A stretch of 64,000 nt of DNA from an uncultured Flavobacteriaceae bacterium. GTDB lineage: Bacteria > Bacteroidota > Bacteroidia > Flavobacteriales > Flavobacteriaceae. Where the stretch lies: assembly GCA_947493175.1 (NCBI GenBank), contig CANLQD010000005.1, positions 124,001-188,000 of the forward strand, in the 5' to 3' direction. This document shows positions 33,365 to 42,578 of this stretch, in pieces. Under the pieces are notes generated by a model. That model ran no database searches and had not been told where the DNA came from. It saw nothing but the letters and a program-made list of their open reading frames with translations. Numbering within the stretch: position 1 is the first letter of the stretch; each line of letters opens with the position of its first letter. Position numbers and translations under genes: made by a program.

Positions 33365-33384
33365 TTGGGAATTAAAAACGGACC

Positions 33385-34092
33385 ATGTACTATAAACGAA
33401 TACTTTTGAAGCTCAGCGGAGAAGCTCTTATGGGAGAAAAGCAATACGGAATCGATTCCAAAAGGCTTGCCGAGTATGCCGATGAGATCAAGCAGGTAGT
33501 CGATAAAGGAATAGAGGTGGCCATTGTCATCGGTGGGGGAAACATTTTTCGTGGATTGGCGGGTGCGGCGACCGGAATGGATCGGGTGCAAGGAGATCAT
33601 ATGGGGATGCTGGCGACCGTCATCAATGGATTGGCGTTACAAAGTGCGCTGGAATTAAAAGGAGTAGAGACCCGTTTACAATCGGCCATTAAAATTAACG
33701 AAGTTGCCGAACCCTTTATACGCAGGCGGGCTATGAGACATCTGGAAAAAGGACGGGTGGTCATCTTCGGTGGTGGCACCGGAAACCCTTATTTTACTAC
33801 GGATTCTGCCGCTGTGCTAAGAGCAATTGAAATCGAGGCCAATGTGATTCTCAAAGGTACACGGGTAGATGGCATTTACACTTCGGATCCCGAAAAGGAT
33901 GAAAACGCGACTAAATTCGACACCATTTCATTTCAGGATGTTCTGAATAAAGGTTTGAAGGTGATGGACACGACTGCCTTTACCCTAAGCCAAGAGAACG
34001 AGCTTCCCATTGTGGTATTCGACATGAACAAAAAAGGCAATTTGCTCAAAATCGTAGATGGACAAAATATTGGTACTGTTGTAAATATGTAG
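33385..34092 (+). CDS. pyrH: Uridylate kinase (UMP kinase)
   Basis: 235 residues, full length. It starts MYYKRILLKLSGEALMGEK, the usual opening, with the phosphate-binding block VIGGGNIFRG and the UMP-contact region DRVQGDHMGMLATVINGLAL. FGGGTGNPYFTTDSAAVLRA and the base-binding end follow. It phosphorylates UMP to UDP with ATP, as a hexamer of the amino-acid-kinase fold. frr follows after about 70 bases and is very likely cotranscribed. In many genomes pyrH follows tsf directly; here about 9.7 kb of surface and signalling genes lie between them. Confidence 0.97.
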   Translation: MYYKRILLKLSGEALMGEKQYGIDSKRLAEYADEIKQVVDKGIEVAIVIGGGNIFRGLAGAATGMDRVQGDHMGMLATVINGLALQSALELKGVETRLQSAIKINEVAEPFIRRRAMRHLEKGRVVIFGGGTGNPYFTTDSAAVLRAIEIEANVILKGTRVDGIYTSDPEKDENATKFDTISFQDVLNKGLKVMDTTAFTLSQENELPIVVFDMNKKGNLLKIVDGQNIGTVVNM

Positions 34093-34159
34093 TTGCTTCG
34101 ACACATCATTGAAGCCTTATGTATTTCAAAGGTGCCTTATCATAAAACAATTATTTCAT

Positions 34160-34717
34160 ATGAACGAAGAAATCGATTTTATACTTGATTCGGCCAAAGA
34201 ATCAATGGAAGCCGCCATCGTACACTTGGAAAAGGAATTCATGAAGATACGGGCGGGTAAGGCGAGTCCGGCCATGCTTTCCTCTGTAATGGTCGAATAC
34301 TATGGCTCTCAAACCCCTCTTTCACAGGTTGCAAACGTCAATACACCCGATGGGCGTACCATTACGGTACAACCTTGGGAAAAAAGCATGTTGGCCGAAA
34401 TCGAAAAAGCTATTATGAATGCCAATCTAGGTTTCAATCCTATGAACAACGGAGAGACGGTCATCATTAATGTACCCCCTTTGACCGAGGAACGAAGGAG
34501 GGAGCTGGCCAAGCAGGCCAAGGCCGAGGCAGAGCATGCAAAGGTAGGGGTACGCAATGCACGTCAGGAAGCAAATAAAGAAGTTCGAGGATTGGAAGAA
34601 GCTTCGGAAGATTTAAAAAAGAATCTGGAAACCGACGTTCAAGAGCTTACCGATACATACAGCAAAAAAATTGATGATTTCTTGGATGCCAAGGAAGCCG
34701 AGATTATGAAAGTATGA
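34160..34717 (+). CDS. frr: Ribosome recycling factor
   Basis: 185 residues from ATG 34160 (MNEEIDFILDSAKESMEAAI). The frame runs upstream to 34109 but that extra N-terminus is not like the family. Conserved blocks include FMKIRAGKASPAMLSSVMVE, YYGSQTPLSQVANV, then TITVQPWEKSM and NVPPLTEERRRELAKQAK. It splits post-termination ribosomes together with EF-G. It forms a unit with pyrH and is closed by a strong terminator about 25 bases after the stop. Confidence 0.96.
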   Translation: MNEEIDFILDSAKESMEAAIVHLEKEFMKIRAGKASPAMLSSVMVEYYGSQTPLSQVANVNTPDGRTITVQPWEKSMLAEIEKAIMNANLGFNPMNNGETVIINVPPLTEERRRELAKQAKAEAEHAKVGVRNARQEANKEVRGLEEASEDLKKNLETDVQELTDTYSKKIDDFLDAKEAEIMKV

Positions 34718-34742
34718 GTTTTTGTCTTTCTGAAAAAACATC

Positions 34743-34771
34743 AAAAAAACGACTGTTCGGGTCGTTTTTTT
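34743..34771 (+). terminator. Rho-independent terminator after frr
   Basis: AAAAAAACGAC (34743-34753) pairs perfectly with GTCGTTTTTTT (34761-34771) around a 7-base loop. The stem runs into the T-tract, so it may also work in reverse. Confidence 0.9.
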
Positions 34772-34840
34772 GATTCTTGCTATTTTCTAGGCCTATCAAA
34801 GCAAAGGTTCAACCTCGTTAGCCGATTTAAATCGCCCATC

Positions 34841-34872
34841 TTAGGAACACAAGCTAGCATTGTATACCTTTG
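34841..34872 (+). promoter_or_regulatory. Promoter of the RND exporter gene
   Basis: TACCTTTG at 34865-34872 is a perfect -7 box. TTAG at 34841-34844 is one base off the -33 element, with spacing of 20. The leader to the ATG at 34979 would be about 100 bases. Confidence 0.5.
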
Positions 34873-34978
34873 CCGGGTTTAAAACGTAAGGCCAAAAGGT
34901 CCGTTTTTTAAACAGGTCCTATTTCGGACTTGTTACACCTAAGATATTTTACACCTCGTATTAGAGGTCTTTTAAATA

Positions 34979-37378
34979 ATGGTAGCGAAACTCACACAAG
35001 GTTTTTGGGCAAAAACAGCCCGCATCATTCTACGAAACAGGGTGCTTATCTTGTTATTGGTAACGGCCATGACCGTTTTTTTAGGCTTTCAATGGGAGAA
35101 CATGCGTTTCTCGAATTCCCAGGCCAACCTTTTACCTGATGACCATCCTATTAATCTTGAATATCAATCTTTTCTTCAGCAATTTGGGGAAGAAGGCAAT
35201 GCCATCGTTTTTGCTATTCGGGACAGCGCACTTTTCACACCGCAAAACTTTAACCGTTGGAACAAGTTTAGCAAACAATTGCTCGCTTTTCCCGAAGTTG
35301 ATTTTATCGTCTCTACCGATAATTTGAAAGAACTGGTCAAAGATCAGGAAAAACAGGAATTTGTTCTAAGACCTTTAATTCAATCCGAATTACGTACCAA
35401 GTCAGAGGTAGACAGCATTAAGAACCACCTTTTCAATGACCTACCGTTTTACGACAACCTGTTATTCAATGCCAAAAGCGGTACCATTCGTACCGTAGCC
35501 AATTTGGATAAGGATATCGTTAATACATCGGTTCGAAAAGACTTTATCCTAAAAGAGCTTCAAAATGCAGTTACCAGTTTTGAGGAGGAAACCGGTATGG
35601 AAGTGCATGTTTCGGGCATGCCCTACATACGCACAAAAAACTCCCAGAACATCATAGATGAGATCGGCAAGTTTATTCTGGCCGCCTTGGGAGTTACCTC
35701 ATTGATTTTCTTTTTCTTTTTCCGAAGCTTTCGTGCCACCTTCATATCAATGTGTGTTGTCATCATAGGGGTCATGTGGGCTTTTGGTATCCTGGGGCTG
35801 CTTCAATATGAAATTACCGTTTTAACGGCCTTGATTCCCCCTTTGATTATTGTTATAGGTATTCCCAATTGTATTTTCCTCATCAACAAATACCAACAAG
35901 AGGTAAAAAAACATGGAAATCAAGCTTTGTCATTGCAACGTGTCATTACCAAAATAGGGAATGCCACGCTGATGACCAATGTAACTACTGCATCCGGGTT
36001 TGCTACGTTCATTATTACGGATAGCAAACTCCTAAAGGAATTCGGTATCGTTGCCTCCATCAATATCATCGGTATTTTTATACTCTCATTGCTCATCATA
36101 CCTATCGTTTATAGCTTTATGTCGTTGCCCAAAAACAAACACTTACGACATCTGAACAAACGATGGATAGACACTTTTGTAAATTGGATGGAACGTATTG
36201 TTCGCGAGCGGCGTATTAGTGTCTATGTGGTTTCCCTGATTCTCCTTATTGCCAGTATCATTGGCATCTATCAAATTCGAATATCGGGGAGTATCATTGA
36301 GGACATGCCAAAAAATGCCGATTTTTTTAAGGACATCCGTTTTTTCGAGGAGGAGTTCGACGGCATCATGCCCGTTGAGATTGTGGTGGACACCAAATCT
36401 CCCAAAGGAGTTTTGCGATCGGCGAACCTGAAGCGAATGGACCGTCTGGGTACCGTTATCGATGAAATTCCTGAGCTTTCAAAACCGGTTTCGGTGGTGA
36501 ACCTGGTCAAGTACTCCAAACAAGCCTTTTACAATGGCATCCCCAAGTATTACCAGTTGCCAACCTCACAAGAGAACACCTTCATCATGGATGTAGCCCG
36601 AAAATCATCGGAGAATGGGAATATGCTGCAATCCTTTGTCGACAGTACCGGCCAAACAGCACGGATTACTACCTTCATGAAAGATGTGGAAACCGAACGT
36701 ATGGAGGCCATAGAAAGCGAACTGAACGAAAACATTGCGAAAATCTTTCCTCCAGAACGGTATAACGTCTATATGACCGGAGGAGCACTTATTTTTCTAA
36801 AAGGAACCAAATACCTTGTAAAGAACCTGATTTTATCCCTCGCCTTGGCCATAGGCCTGATCGCATTGTTCATGGCCTATTTATTCCGTTCATTTCGAAT
36901 GATTATCATTTCTTTAATTCCAAACCTACTACCGTTGGTGATCACTGCCGGGGTTATGGGTTTTGCAGGAGTTCCGATCAAACCCTCGACCATTTTGGTT
37001 TTTAGTATCGCTTTCGGTATTTCGGTAGATGACACCATCCACTTTTTAGCGAAATATCGACAGGAGCTGACCGCCAATCGATGGCGTGTGAAAACTTCGG
37101 TATATGCCGCTTTGAGGGAAACGGGGGTAAGCATGTTCTACACCTCCATCGTACTGTTTTTCGGATTTTCGGTATTTGTCATATCTAATTTTGGAGGTAC
37201 GGTAGCCCTTGGCGCCCTAGTGTCGGCGACCTTGTTGTTCGCGATGCTTGCCAATCTTATACTGCTACCCTCATTATTGCTATCCCTAGAACGCGCTATT
37301 GCCAACAAGGAAATTCTTAAAAAACCACAGATCGATATTCTTCCGAAAGAGGAAATCAATCCGAATGACGAAGACTAA
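34979..37378 (+). CDS. RND superfamily (MMPL type) membrane transporter
   Basis: 799 residues with the doubled RND plan: one membrane helix near residues 20-40, a soluble domain, five or six helices around 215-390, then a second copy of helix, soluble domain and helices to residue 775. The GIGIPNCIFLINKYQQEV-type helix (here VIGIPNCIFLINKYQQE) and FGISVDDTIHFLAKYRQEL are the charged helices used for proton transfer. No membrane-fusion or outer-membrane partner gene is adjacent, fitting the HAE3/MMPL group, which moves lipids or hopanoid-like molecules rather than drugs. The substrate is unknown. It stands as a single gene with a promoter. Confidence 0.88.
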   Translation: MVAKLTQGFWAKTARIILRNRVLILLLVTAMTVFLGFQWENMRFSNSQANLLPDDHPINLEYQSFLQQFGEEGNAIVFAIRDSALFTPQNFNRWNKFSKQLLAFPEVDFIVSTDNLKELVKDQEKQEFVLRPLIQSELRTKSEVDSIKNHLFNDLPFYDNLLFNAKSGTIRTVANLDKDIVNTSVRKDFILKELQNAVTSFEEETGMEVHVSGMPYIRTKNSQNIIDEIGKFILAALGVTSLIFFFFFRSFRATFISMCVVIIGVMWAFGILGLLQYEITVLTALIPPLIIVIGIPNCIFLINKYQQEVKKHGNQALSLQRVITKIGNATLMTNVTTASGFATFIITDSKLLKEFGIVASINIIGIFILSLLIIPIVYSFMSLPKNKHLRHLNKRWIDTFVNWMERIVRERRISVYVVSLILLIASIIGIYQIRISGSIIEDMPKNADFFKDIRFFEEEFDGIMPVEIVVDTKSPKGVLRSANLKRMDRLGTVIDEIPELSKPVSVVNLVKYSKQAFYNGIPKYYQLPTSQENTFIMDVARKSSENGNMLQSFVDSTGQTARITTFMKDVETERMEAIESELNENIAKIFPPERYNVYMTGGALIFLKGTKYLVKNLILSLALAIGLIALFMAYLFRSFRMIIISLIPNLLPLVITAGVMGFAGVPIKPSTILVFSIAFGISVDDTIHFLAKYRQELTANRWRVKTSVYAALRETGVSMFYTSIVLFFGFSVFVISNFGGTVALGALVSATLLFAMLANLILLPSLLLSLERAIANKEILKKPQIDILPKEEINPNDED

Positions 37379-37493
37379 GTACTGTCAGCACCAAACTCAA
37401 AAGCGGGTGTTCTATCCAGTGCCTGTAGAGAATAGTGCGTTTTTCCCTTTTAAAATATCTCGGATACAAAACAAAAAATAGGCTCAAAAACCT

Positions 37494-37501
37494 ATCTTTG
37501 C
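37494..37501 (+). promoter_or_regulatory. -7 promoter box of asnS
   Basis: TATCTTTG matches TAnnTTTG and ends 25 bases before the asnS ATG at 37527. No TTTG-like -33 element is seen at the right distance. Confidence 0.45.
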
Positions 37502-37526
37502 CCTTTTAAATTTGAAGCCATTTATC

Positions 37527-38969
37527 ATGCAGTCGACCCCTATTAAAAAAGTACTTTCCAATGAACCGCTTTCACAAGAAGTAATTGTTAACGGGTGGGT
37601 CAAAAGTTTTAGAAACGACCGATTCATCCAGATCAACGACGGCTCTACCCTACAGAATTTGCAATGTGTCATAGAGGCTGATGGATTAGGGCCAAATGTT
37701 CTAAAACAGATTACCGTCGGTGCGGCATTAAAAATTACGGGGACCCTAGTCGAAAGCCAAGGTCACGGACAACGCGTAGAGGTGCAGGTACGTGATATTT
37801 TTGTGCATGGTCTCGCCGATTCTGAAGAGGTAAAACTAACGGTATTGTCCCCGAAAAGACATTCATTGGAATTCTTACGATCGCAAGCTCATTTAAGAGT
37901 GCGAACCAATACGTTTGGTGCCGTAATGCGCGTTCGATCAGCACTCTCATTTGCCATACATGACTATTTCAATAAAAATGGCTTCTACTATTTTCATGCG
38001 CCGATCATAACCGGTTCCGATGCGGAAGGGGCGGGCGAAATGTTTAGGATCACCACCTTAGATCCCAAACAACCTCCACTCACCGAAAACGGGGAAGTCG
38101 ATTACAAGCAAGATTTTTTTGGAAAAGAGACCAACTTAACCGTATCTGGGCAGTTAGAAGCAGAGGCCTATGCCATGGGATTGGGCAAGGTCTACACCTT
38201 TGGCCCAACCTTTAGGGCCGAAAACTCGAACACCTCAAGACATTTGGCGGAGTTCTGGATGATCGAGCCCGAAATGGCATTTTATGATTTGGCCGACAAC
38301 ATGGATCTTGCAGAGGACTTTATCAAAAGTGTGCTGTCCTACGTCTTGGAACATTGCAGGGAGGATCTTGAATTTCTGCAAAAACGACTGCTAGACGAGG
38401 AAAAAACCAAACCACAGGCCGAGCGCAGCGACATGGCCCTTATCGACAAGCTACGTTTCGTTGTTGACAATAGTTTTAAACGGGTTACCTATACCGAGGC
38501 CATCGATATTCTTCGAAATAGCAAACCCAACAAGAAGAAAAAATTTAAATACCCTATCAATGAGTGGGGAGCCGACCTCCAAAGTGAGCATGAACGTTAT
38601 TTGGTGGAGAAGCACTTTAAGTGCCCCGTGATTCTTTTTGACTATCCGGCAAAAATAAAGGCATTTTATATGCGTTTAAATGAAGACGGCAAGACGGTAC
38701 GGGCTATGGACATCCTATTCCCTGGAATCGGTGAAATTGTTGGTGGCTCACAAAGGGAAGAACGCCTCGATGTGCTACGACAAAAAATGGATGCCTTGGA
38801 GATTCCGGAGGAAGAACTTTGGTGGTACCTAGACCTACGAAAATTTGGAACCGCGGTACACAGTGGTTTTGGCCTTGGTTTTGAAAGACTGGTACTTTTC
38901 GCTACCGGCATGGGAAATATAAGAGACGTAATTCCCTTCCCTAGAACTCCACAAAATGCGGAGTTTTAA
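37527..38969 (+). CDS. asnS: Asparagine--tRNA ligase
   Basis: 480 residues from ATG 37527 (MQSTPIKKVLSNEPLSQEVI); a TTG five codons upstream is possible but unlikely. An OB-fold anticodon-binding domain comes first (VNGWVKSFRNDRFIQINDGS). The class II catalytic core follows, with motif 2 TFRAENSNTSRHLAEFWMIE and motif 3 GFGLGFERLVLFATG. The FRAE and HLAEF segments are AsnRS-like, and the ending RDVIPFPRTP is typical of AsnRS and AspRS. It charges tRNA-Asn directly. The gene is 44 bases ahead of rpoN on the same strand, a pairing found in many Flavobacteriia. Confidence 0.96.
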   Translation: MQSTPIKKVLSNEPLSQEVIVNGWVKSFRNDRFIQINDGSTLQNLQCVIEADGLGPNVLKQITVGAALKITGTLVESQGHGQRVEVQVRDIFVHGLADSEEVKLTVLSPKRHSLEFLRSQAHLRVRTNTFGAVMRVRSALSFAIHDYFNKNGFYYFHAPIITGSDAEGAGEMFRITTLDPKQPPLTENGEVDYKQDFFGKETNLTVSGQLEAEAYAMGLGKVYTFGPTFRAENSNTSRHLAEFWMIEPEMAFYDLADNMDLAEDFIKSVLSYVLEHCREDLEFLQKRLLDEEKTKPQAERSDMALIDKLRFVVDNSFKRVTYTEAIDILRNSKPNKKKKFKYPINEWGADLQSEHERYLVEKHFKCPVILFDYPAKIKAFYMRLNEDGKTVRAMDILFPGIGEIVGGSQREERLDVLRQKMDALEIPEEELWWYLDLRKFGTAVHSGFGLGFERLVLFATGMGNIRDVIPFPRTPQNAEF

Positions 38970-39013
38970 ATCGAATTCTGTAACTTTATCAAGAGTAGGA
39001 ACCAGAGACCCCA

Positions 39014-40471
39014 ATGCTAAAACAACATCTACAGTTTAAATTATCCCAAAAGCTATCGCCTCAGCAAATACAGCTGATGAAGCTCATACAATTGCCTACC
39101 CAAGCGTTTGAGCAAAGGCTAAAACAGGAATTGGAAGAAAACCCGGCACTTGAAACAGGCAAGGAAGATAGCGATAGCCTAGAAGATGATTTTGCTGACA
39201 CCTATGAGGATGGCGATGACAACGAAAGCATCAATACCGAAGATATTAATATCGACGATTACCTCAGTGATGATGAGATTCCGGATTACCGCACCAAAGC
39301 CAATAACTATAGTGCCGATGATGATGAGAAAAGTGTTCCCTACGCAGCGGGCATCTCATTCAATCAGTATCTCCTAAATCAACTGAATACGGTGTATCTC
39401 AGTGATGAGGAATGGAGTATCGCGGAGTTTTTGGTCGGGAGTGTCGATGAAAGTGGTTACATCAGAAGGCCCATTAGCGATATTTTGGACGACCTTGCTT
39501 TTACACAAAACATTTACACTGAGGAACAGACCATTTTGAAGGTTTTAAAAATCGTTCAAGATTTGGATCCGCCGGGTGTGGCAGCACGTTCCCTGGAAGA
39601 ATGCCTGCTGATTCAGCTACAACGAAAAGAGTCTACTCCGAGCGTAGATTTAGCCATCGCAATTCTTGAAAAATCTTTTGACCACTTTACAAAAAAACAT
39701 TACAAAAAACTCATTCAAAGACATCATATTTCGGAAGAGGAACTGAAAGAGGCCATATCCGAAATCGAGAAGTTAAATCCGAAACCCGGGGGCTCCTATG
39801 CGGGTAACAACAAGATGATAGAGCACGTAGTTCCAGATTTTTCGATACGAATCGTTGATGGGGAATTAGAACTTTCACTAAATGGCAGGAATGCCCCTGA
39901 ACTACATGTGTCCCGGGAGTACAACAATATGCTGAAAGGGTATAAAGATTCGAAAGACAAGTCGAAATCCCAAAAAGATGCGGTATTGTTCATCAAACAA
40001 AAATTGGACGCCGCGAAGTGGTTCATCGATGCTATTCGACAACGACAGCAGACCTTGTTCATTACCATGAATGCCATTATGAATTACCAGAAGGAGTACT
40101 TTTTAACCGGAGACGAGCGAAATCTTCGCCCTATGATCTTGAAAGATATCGCCGATGAAATCGATATGGATGTCTCGACAGTATCCAGAGTAGCTAATAG
40201 TAAATATGTAGACACTCCTTATGGCACTAGGTTGATCAAAGACTATTTCTCTGAATCGATGAAGAATGAACAGGGAGAGGATGTATCGACCACTGAAATC
40301 AAGAAGATTCTCGAAACCGTCATTTCCGAAGAGGAAAAGAAAAAACCACTGACAGACGATCGCCTTGCCGCCATACTCAAGGAAAAAGGATATCCCATTG
40401 CAAGAAGAACGGTCGCCAAATATCGGGAACTACTGGGAATTCCGGTCGCTCGGCTTAGAAAACAGATATAA
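39014..40471 (+). CDS. rpoN: RNA polymerase sigma-54 factor
   Basis: 485 residues, complete. Region I is Gln-rich (FKLSQKLSPQQIQLMKLIQL) and interacts with AAA+ activators. An acidic region II spans about residues 50-110. The core-binding region and the helix-turn-helix (DIADEIDMDVSTVSRVANSK) follow. The RpoN box near the end reads ARRTVAKYRELLGIP, which reads the -24 promoter element. Sigma-54 promoters need enhancer-binding activators; none is encoded in this window. The next gene overlaps the stop codon (TAATG), so the two are coupled. Confidence 0.96.
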   Translation: MLKQHLQFKLSQKLSPQQIQLMKLIQLPTQAFEQRLKQELEENPALETGKEDSDSLEDDFADTYEDGDDNESINTEDINIDDYLSDDEIPDYRTKANNYSADDDEKSVPYAAGISFNQYLLNQLNTVYLSDEEWSIAEFLVGSVDESGYIRRPISDILDDLAFTQNIYTEEQTILKVLKIVQDLDPPGVAARSLEECLLIQLQRKESTPSVDLAIAILEKSFDHFTKKHYKKLIQRHHISEEELKEAISEIEKLNPKPGGSYAGNNKMIEHVVPDFSIRIVDGELELSLNGRNAPELHVSREYNNMLKGYKDSKDKSKSQKDAVLFIKQKLDAAKWFIDAIRQRQQTLFITMNAIMNYQKEYFLTGDERNLRPMILKDIADEIDMDVSTVSRVANSKYVDTPYGTRLIKDYFSESMKNEQGEDVSTTEIKKILETVISEEEKKKPLTDDRLAAILKEKGYPIARRTVAKYRELLGIPVARLRKQI

Positions 40472-41076
40472 TGAAGCTGTTTTTAAAGGCAATCTCTTAT
40501 ATATTTCATCCGGTCTTTATTCCCATAGCAGGAACTCTGGCGTATTTTATGATTACCCCGAAGTATAGTCCGCTAGAACTCCAAAGTGGCAACATTCTTC
40601 CCATCTTTATTTTGACGGTCATTATTCCGATCATCTCTTATCTTATTCTGACCAATATTGGTGTTGTAAGCTCTGTTTTCTTGCCCAATGCACAAGAAAG
40701 GCGCTATCCGCTATACATCATGATCGTACTGTTACTCATGGTACTTTACAAAGTAATACCTAACAACTATACCGTTGAGTTGTACTACTTTTTCGTAGGC
40801 CTCATCGGTGCTTGTGCGGCTACATTGGCCCTATTATTCTTCAACTTCAAAAGTAGCCTGCACGTTACTGGCATGAGTAGTCTCTTTATGTATTTGATTT
40901 GTTTAAGTGTTCATTTTGAAATCAATATTACGATTGCCCTAGGCTTTTTTGCATTTGCTACCGGTATCGTAGCTACTTCCCGACTGTACCTCAATATGCA
41001 TAACAAGACAGAAGTGGTCATCGCGATGCTCATTGGCGCCCTTTCCCAATTGTTGACCATTAAATACTGGCTCTAA
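40471..41076 (+). CDS. Small membrane protein, PAP2-like, function unknown
   Basis: 201 residues with about six hydrophobic segments and short polar loops. SSLHVTGMSSLFMYLI near residues 130-145 resembles the SxHxxG-type motif of PAP2-like membrane phosphatases, but the second His-containing motif is not clear, so activity is doubtful. The ATG overlaps the rpoN stop by one base, so both are made from the same mRNA. No family name can be given with certainty. It is convergent with the ExbD gene downstream. Confidence 0.7.
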   Translation: MKLFLKAISYIFHPVFIPIAGTLAYFMITPKYSPLELQSGNILPIFILTVIIPIISYLILTNIGVVSSVFLPNAQERRYPLYIMIVLLLMVLYKVIPNNYTVELYYFFVGLIGACAATLALLFFNFKSSLHVTGMSSLFMYLICLSVHFEINITIALGFFAFATGIVATSRLYLNMHNKTEVVIAMLIGALSQLLTIKYWL

Positions 41077-41285
41077 ATACCTTGCAAATAATAGACAAAC
41101 CTTTTTCGGTCGAAAACTATCTCTCGCGCTATAAGAGGAAGAGGTTTTCTGCAATTTGCTGATGACCTAGGATTTACCCACCCATCATGAGACGAAAAAG
41201 GATTGAGCGAGTGGATTGCACGGAAACAGAAAAATTGTTTTTCGGTATTTATCCATTATTCAAACCACATTCCCAAGTCGGGGAG

Positions 41286-41765
41286 CTATTTTAGGTTCAT
41301 GAACGTATCTCCTTCATAGGTCGTATAATTGATTTTCAAGGTTCCGATGGTGCGTAGTTCCTGCTTAATATCATTGATCAGTCCCATATTGGCCTTTCTG
41401 TCGACTTTCAAGGAGATGGTCACAAAGGGTCGGAGTTCTTCTGGCATCTTTGCCAACCTTTCTAGGATATAGGGGCCTACGTCCGACAAATTCGCAAACT
41501 TATCATCGAGTTGAATCCTCGATTCAGTTCCCAAAGCCCCTACAAATTGGTCATTAGGCCCCCCTACATAGATAGAAATGACCCGGTCTTTCTTTTCCAG
41601 TCGCTTCACTTCAGTGGCATTCGGTAGCTCGTTCTTTACTTTTAGGGTATCATCTTTCATGACTGTTACGGTCATAAAAAAGAATAGGAGCATAAAAACA
41701 ATATCGGGTAACGAAGCGGTGGATACTTCAGGCCGGTCGGTGGTACTTTTTCTAAATTTTGACAT
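41286..41765 (-). CDS. ExbD/TolR-type biopolymer transport protein (second-pair, short form)
   Basis: 159 residues: a short basic cytoplasmic start (MSKFRKSTTDRPEVSTAS), one membrane helix with the key acidic residue in LPDIVFMLLFFFMTVTV, then a periplasmic domain. It is near-identical in layout to the protein at 43610-44092, including the start MSKF, the helix, VIKRLEKKDRVI-like segment, LKVDRKANMGLINDIKQELR and the end TYEGDTFMNL. It lies 14 bases after the longer ExbD at 41780, so the two act as a pair. ExbD proteins use the proton gradient with ExbB to drive outer-membrane work. Confidence 0.88.
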   Translation of the reverse strand: MSKFRKSTTDRPEVSTASLPDIVFMLLFFFMTVTVMKDDTLKVKNELPNATEVKRLEKKDRVISIYVGGPNDQFVGALGTESRIQLDDKFANLSDVGPYILERLAKMPEELRPFVTISLKVDRKANMGLINDIKQELRTIGTLKINYTTYEGDTFMNLK

Positions 41766-41779
41766 GTTGATTGGGTTTT

Positions 41780-42394
41780 TTATTGTTGTGAGGGTTCCAA
41801 AATATTCAGGGGATACAATTCTCGAAGATGTTGTATTCTTTTTTTCAATTCGACCTTGGTTGCCGACAAGGTCTTAGGGTCTTGATACTGTCTTTCCATA
41901 TCGGTATAATCTTGCTGATACAATCGTTGCCCTTCTCGGTTGCGGAGCTCATTATAGGCTCCGACCAGTTCGTTCTGCACCGCTACATACATACCATATT
42001 CAGTCTCTCGTTGTGTTTTAACAAGTACGATGGCCTTCGATGGATTATCAGACGATGTAGCATCACCAAGCCCTTTGCAATGACCACAGTAGCCGTCATC
42101 GTGTTCCGAAGCCCCTCCATTATCAACGAATGCCTTTGTAATGGTTCGTAGGTCTGTGATTTCGGTTAAATCACCTTCAACCATTAAACGACCGGCACCA
42201 TCCAACAATACCGATAAAATGTTCTTCTCTTTATGTTCTATGACAATAGGCTCTTTCTGAACTGGCGGCAGTTTGCGATCTATTCCTGCTTCGGTCTCAA
42301 TGGTGGTGGTTACCAAGAAAAAAATGAGCAATAAAAATGCAATATCAGCCATAGAGCCGGCATTCACTACGGGTACTGGTATTCTTCTTCCCAT
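41780..42394 (-). CDS. ExbD/TolR-type protein with periplasmic CxxC (second-pair, long form)
   Basis: 204 residues. The single helix is in VNAGSMADIAFLLLIFFLVT with Asp17 as the probable proton-pathway residue. The periplasmic part is longer than in classic ExbD. It contains a CGHC (Cys103, Cys106) in a Gly-rich insertion, followed by DATSSDNPSKAIVLVK and QNELVGAYNELRNRE, both shared with the copy at 44123-44746. The CxxC could form a disulfide or bind a metal. The gene is the first of a two-gene unit with the short ExbD. It lies 184 bases from the PorT-like gene upstream. Confidence 0.87.
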   Translation of the reverse strand: MGRRIPVPVVNAGSMADIAFLLLIFFLVTTTIETEAGIDRKLPPVQKEPIVIEHKEKNILSVLLDGAGRLMVEGDLTEITDLRTITKAFVDNGGASEHDDGYCGHCKGLGDATSSDNPSKAIVLVKTQRETEYGMYVAVQNELVGAYNELRNREGQRLYQQDYTDMERQYQDPKTLSATKVELKKRIQHLRELYPLNILEPSQQ

Positions 42395-42578
42395 ACTTCA
42401 CAATTTAAAATTAGACAATAGTGGTACCATGCTTAAAAAAAGCGGCATTCATTCATTTTTGGGGTATGTAAAAGTTAAACAAGGCTGCGAACACAGCTTG
42501 CTTATAGGAAGGTGGTGGTGTTAAAAAAATATCAAAATTCGTGCCATCGTAGACTAGAGTAAAAAAAGCAAAAAGTCG

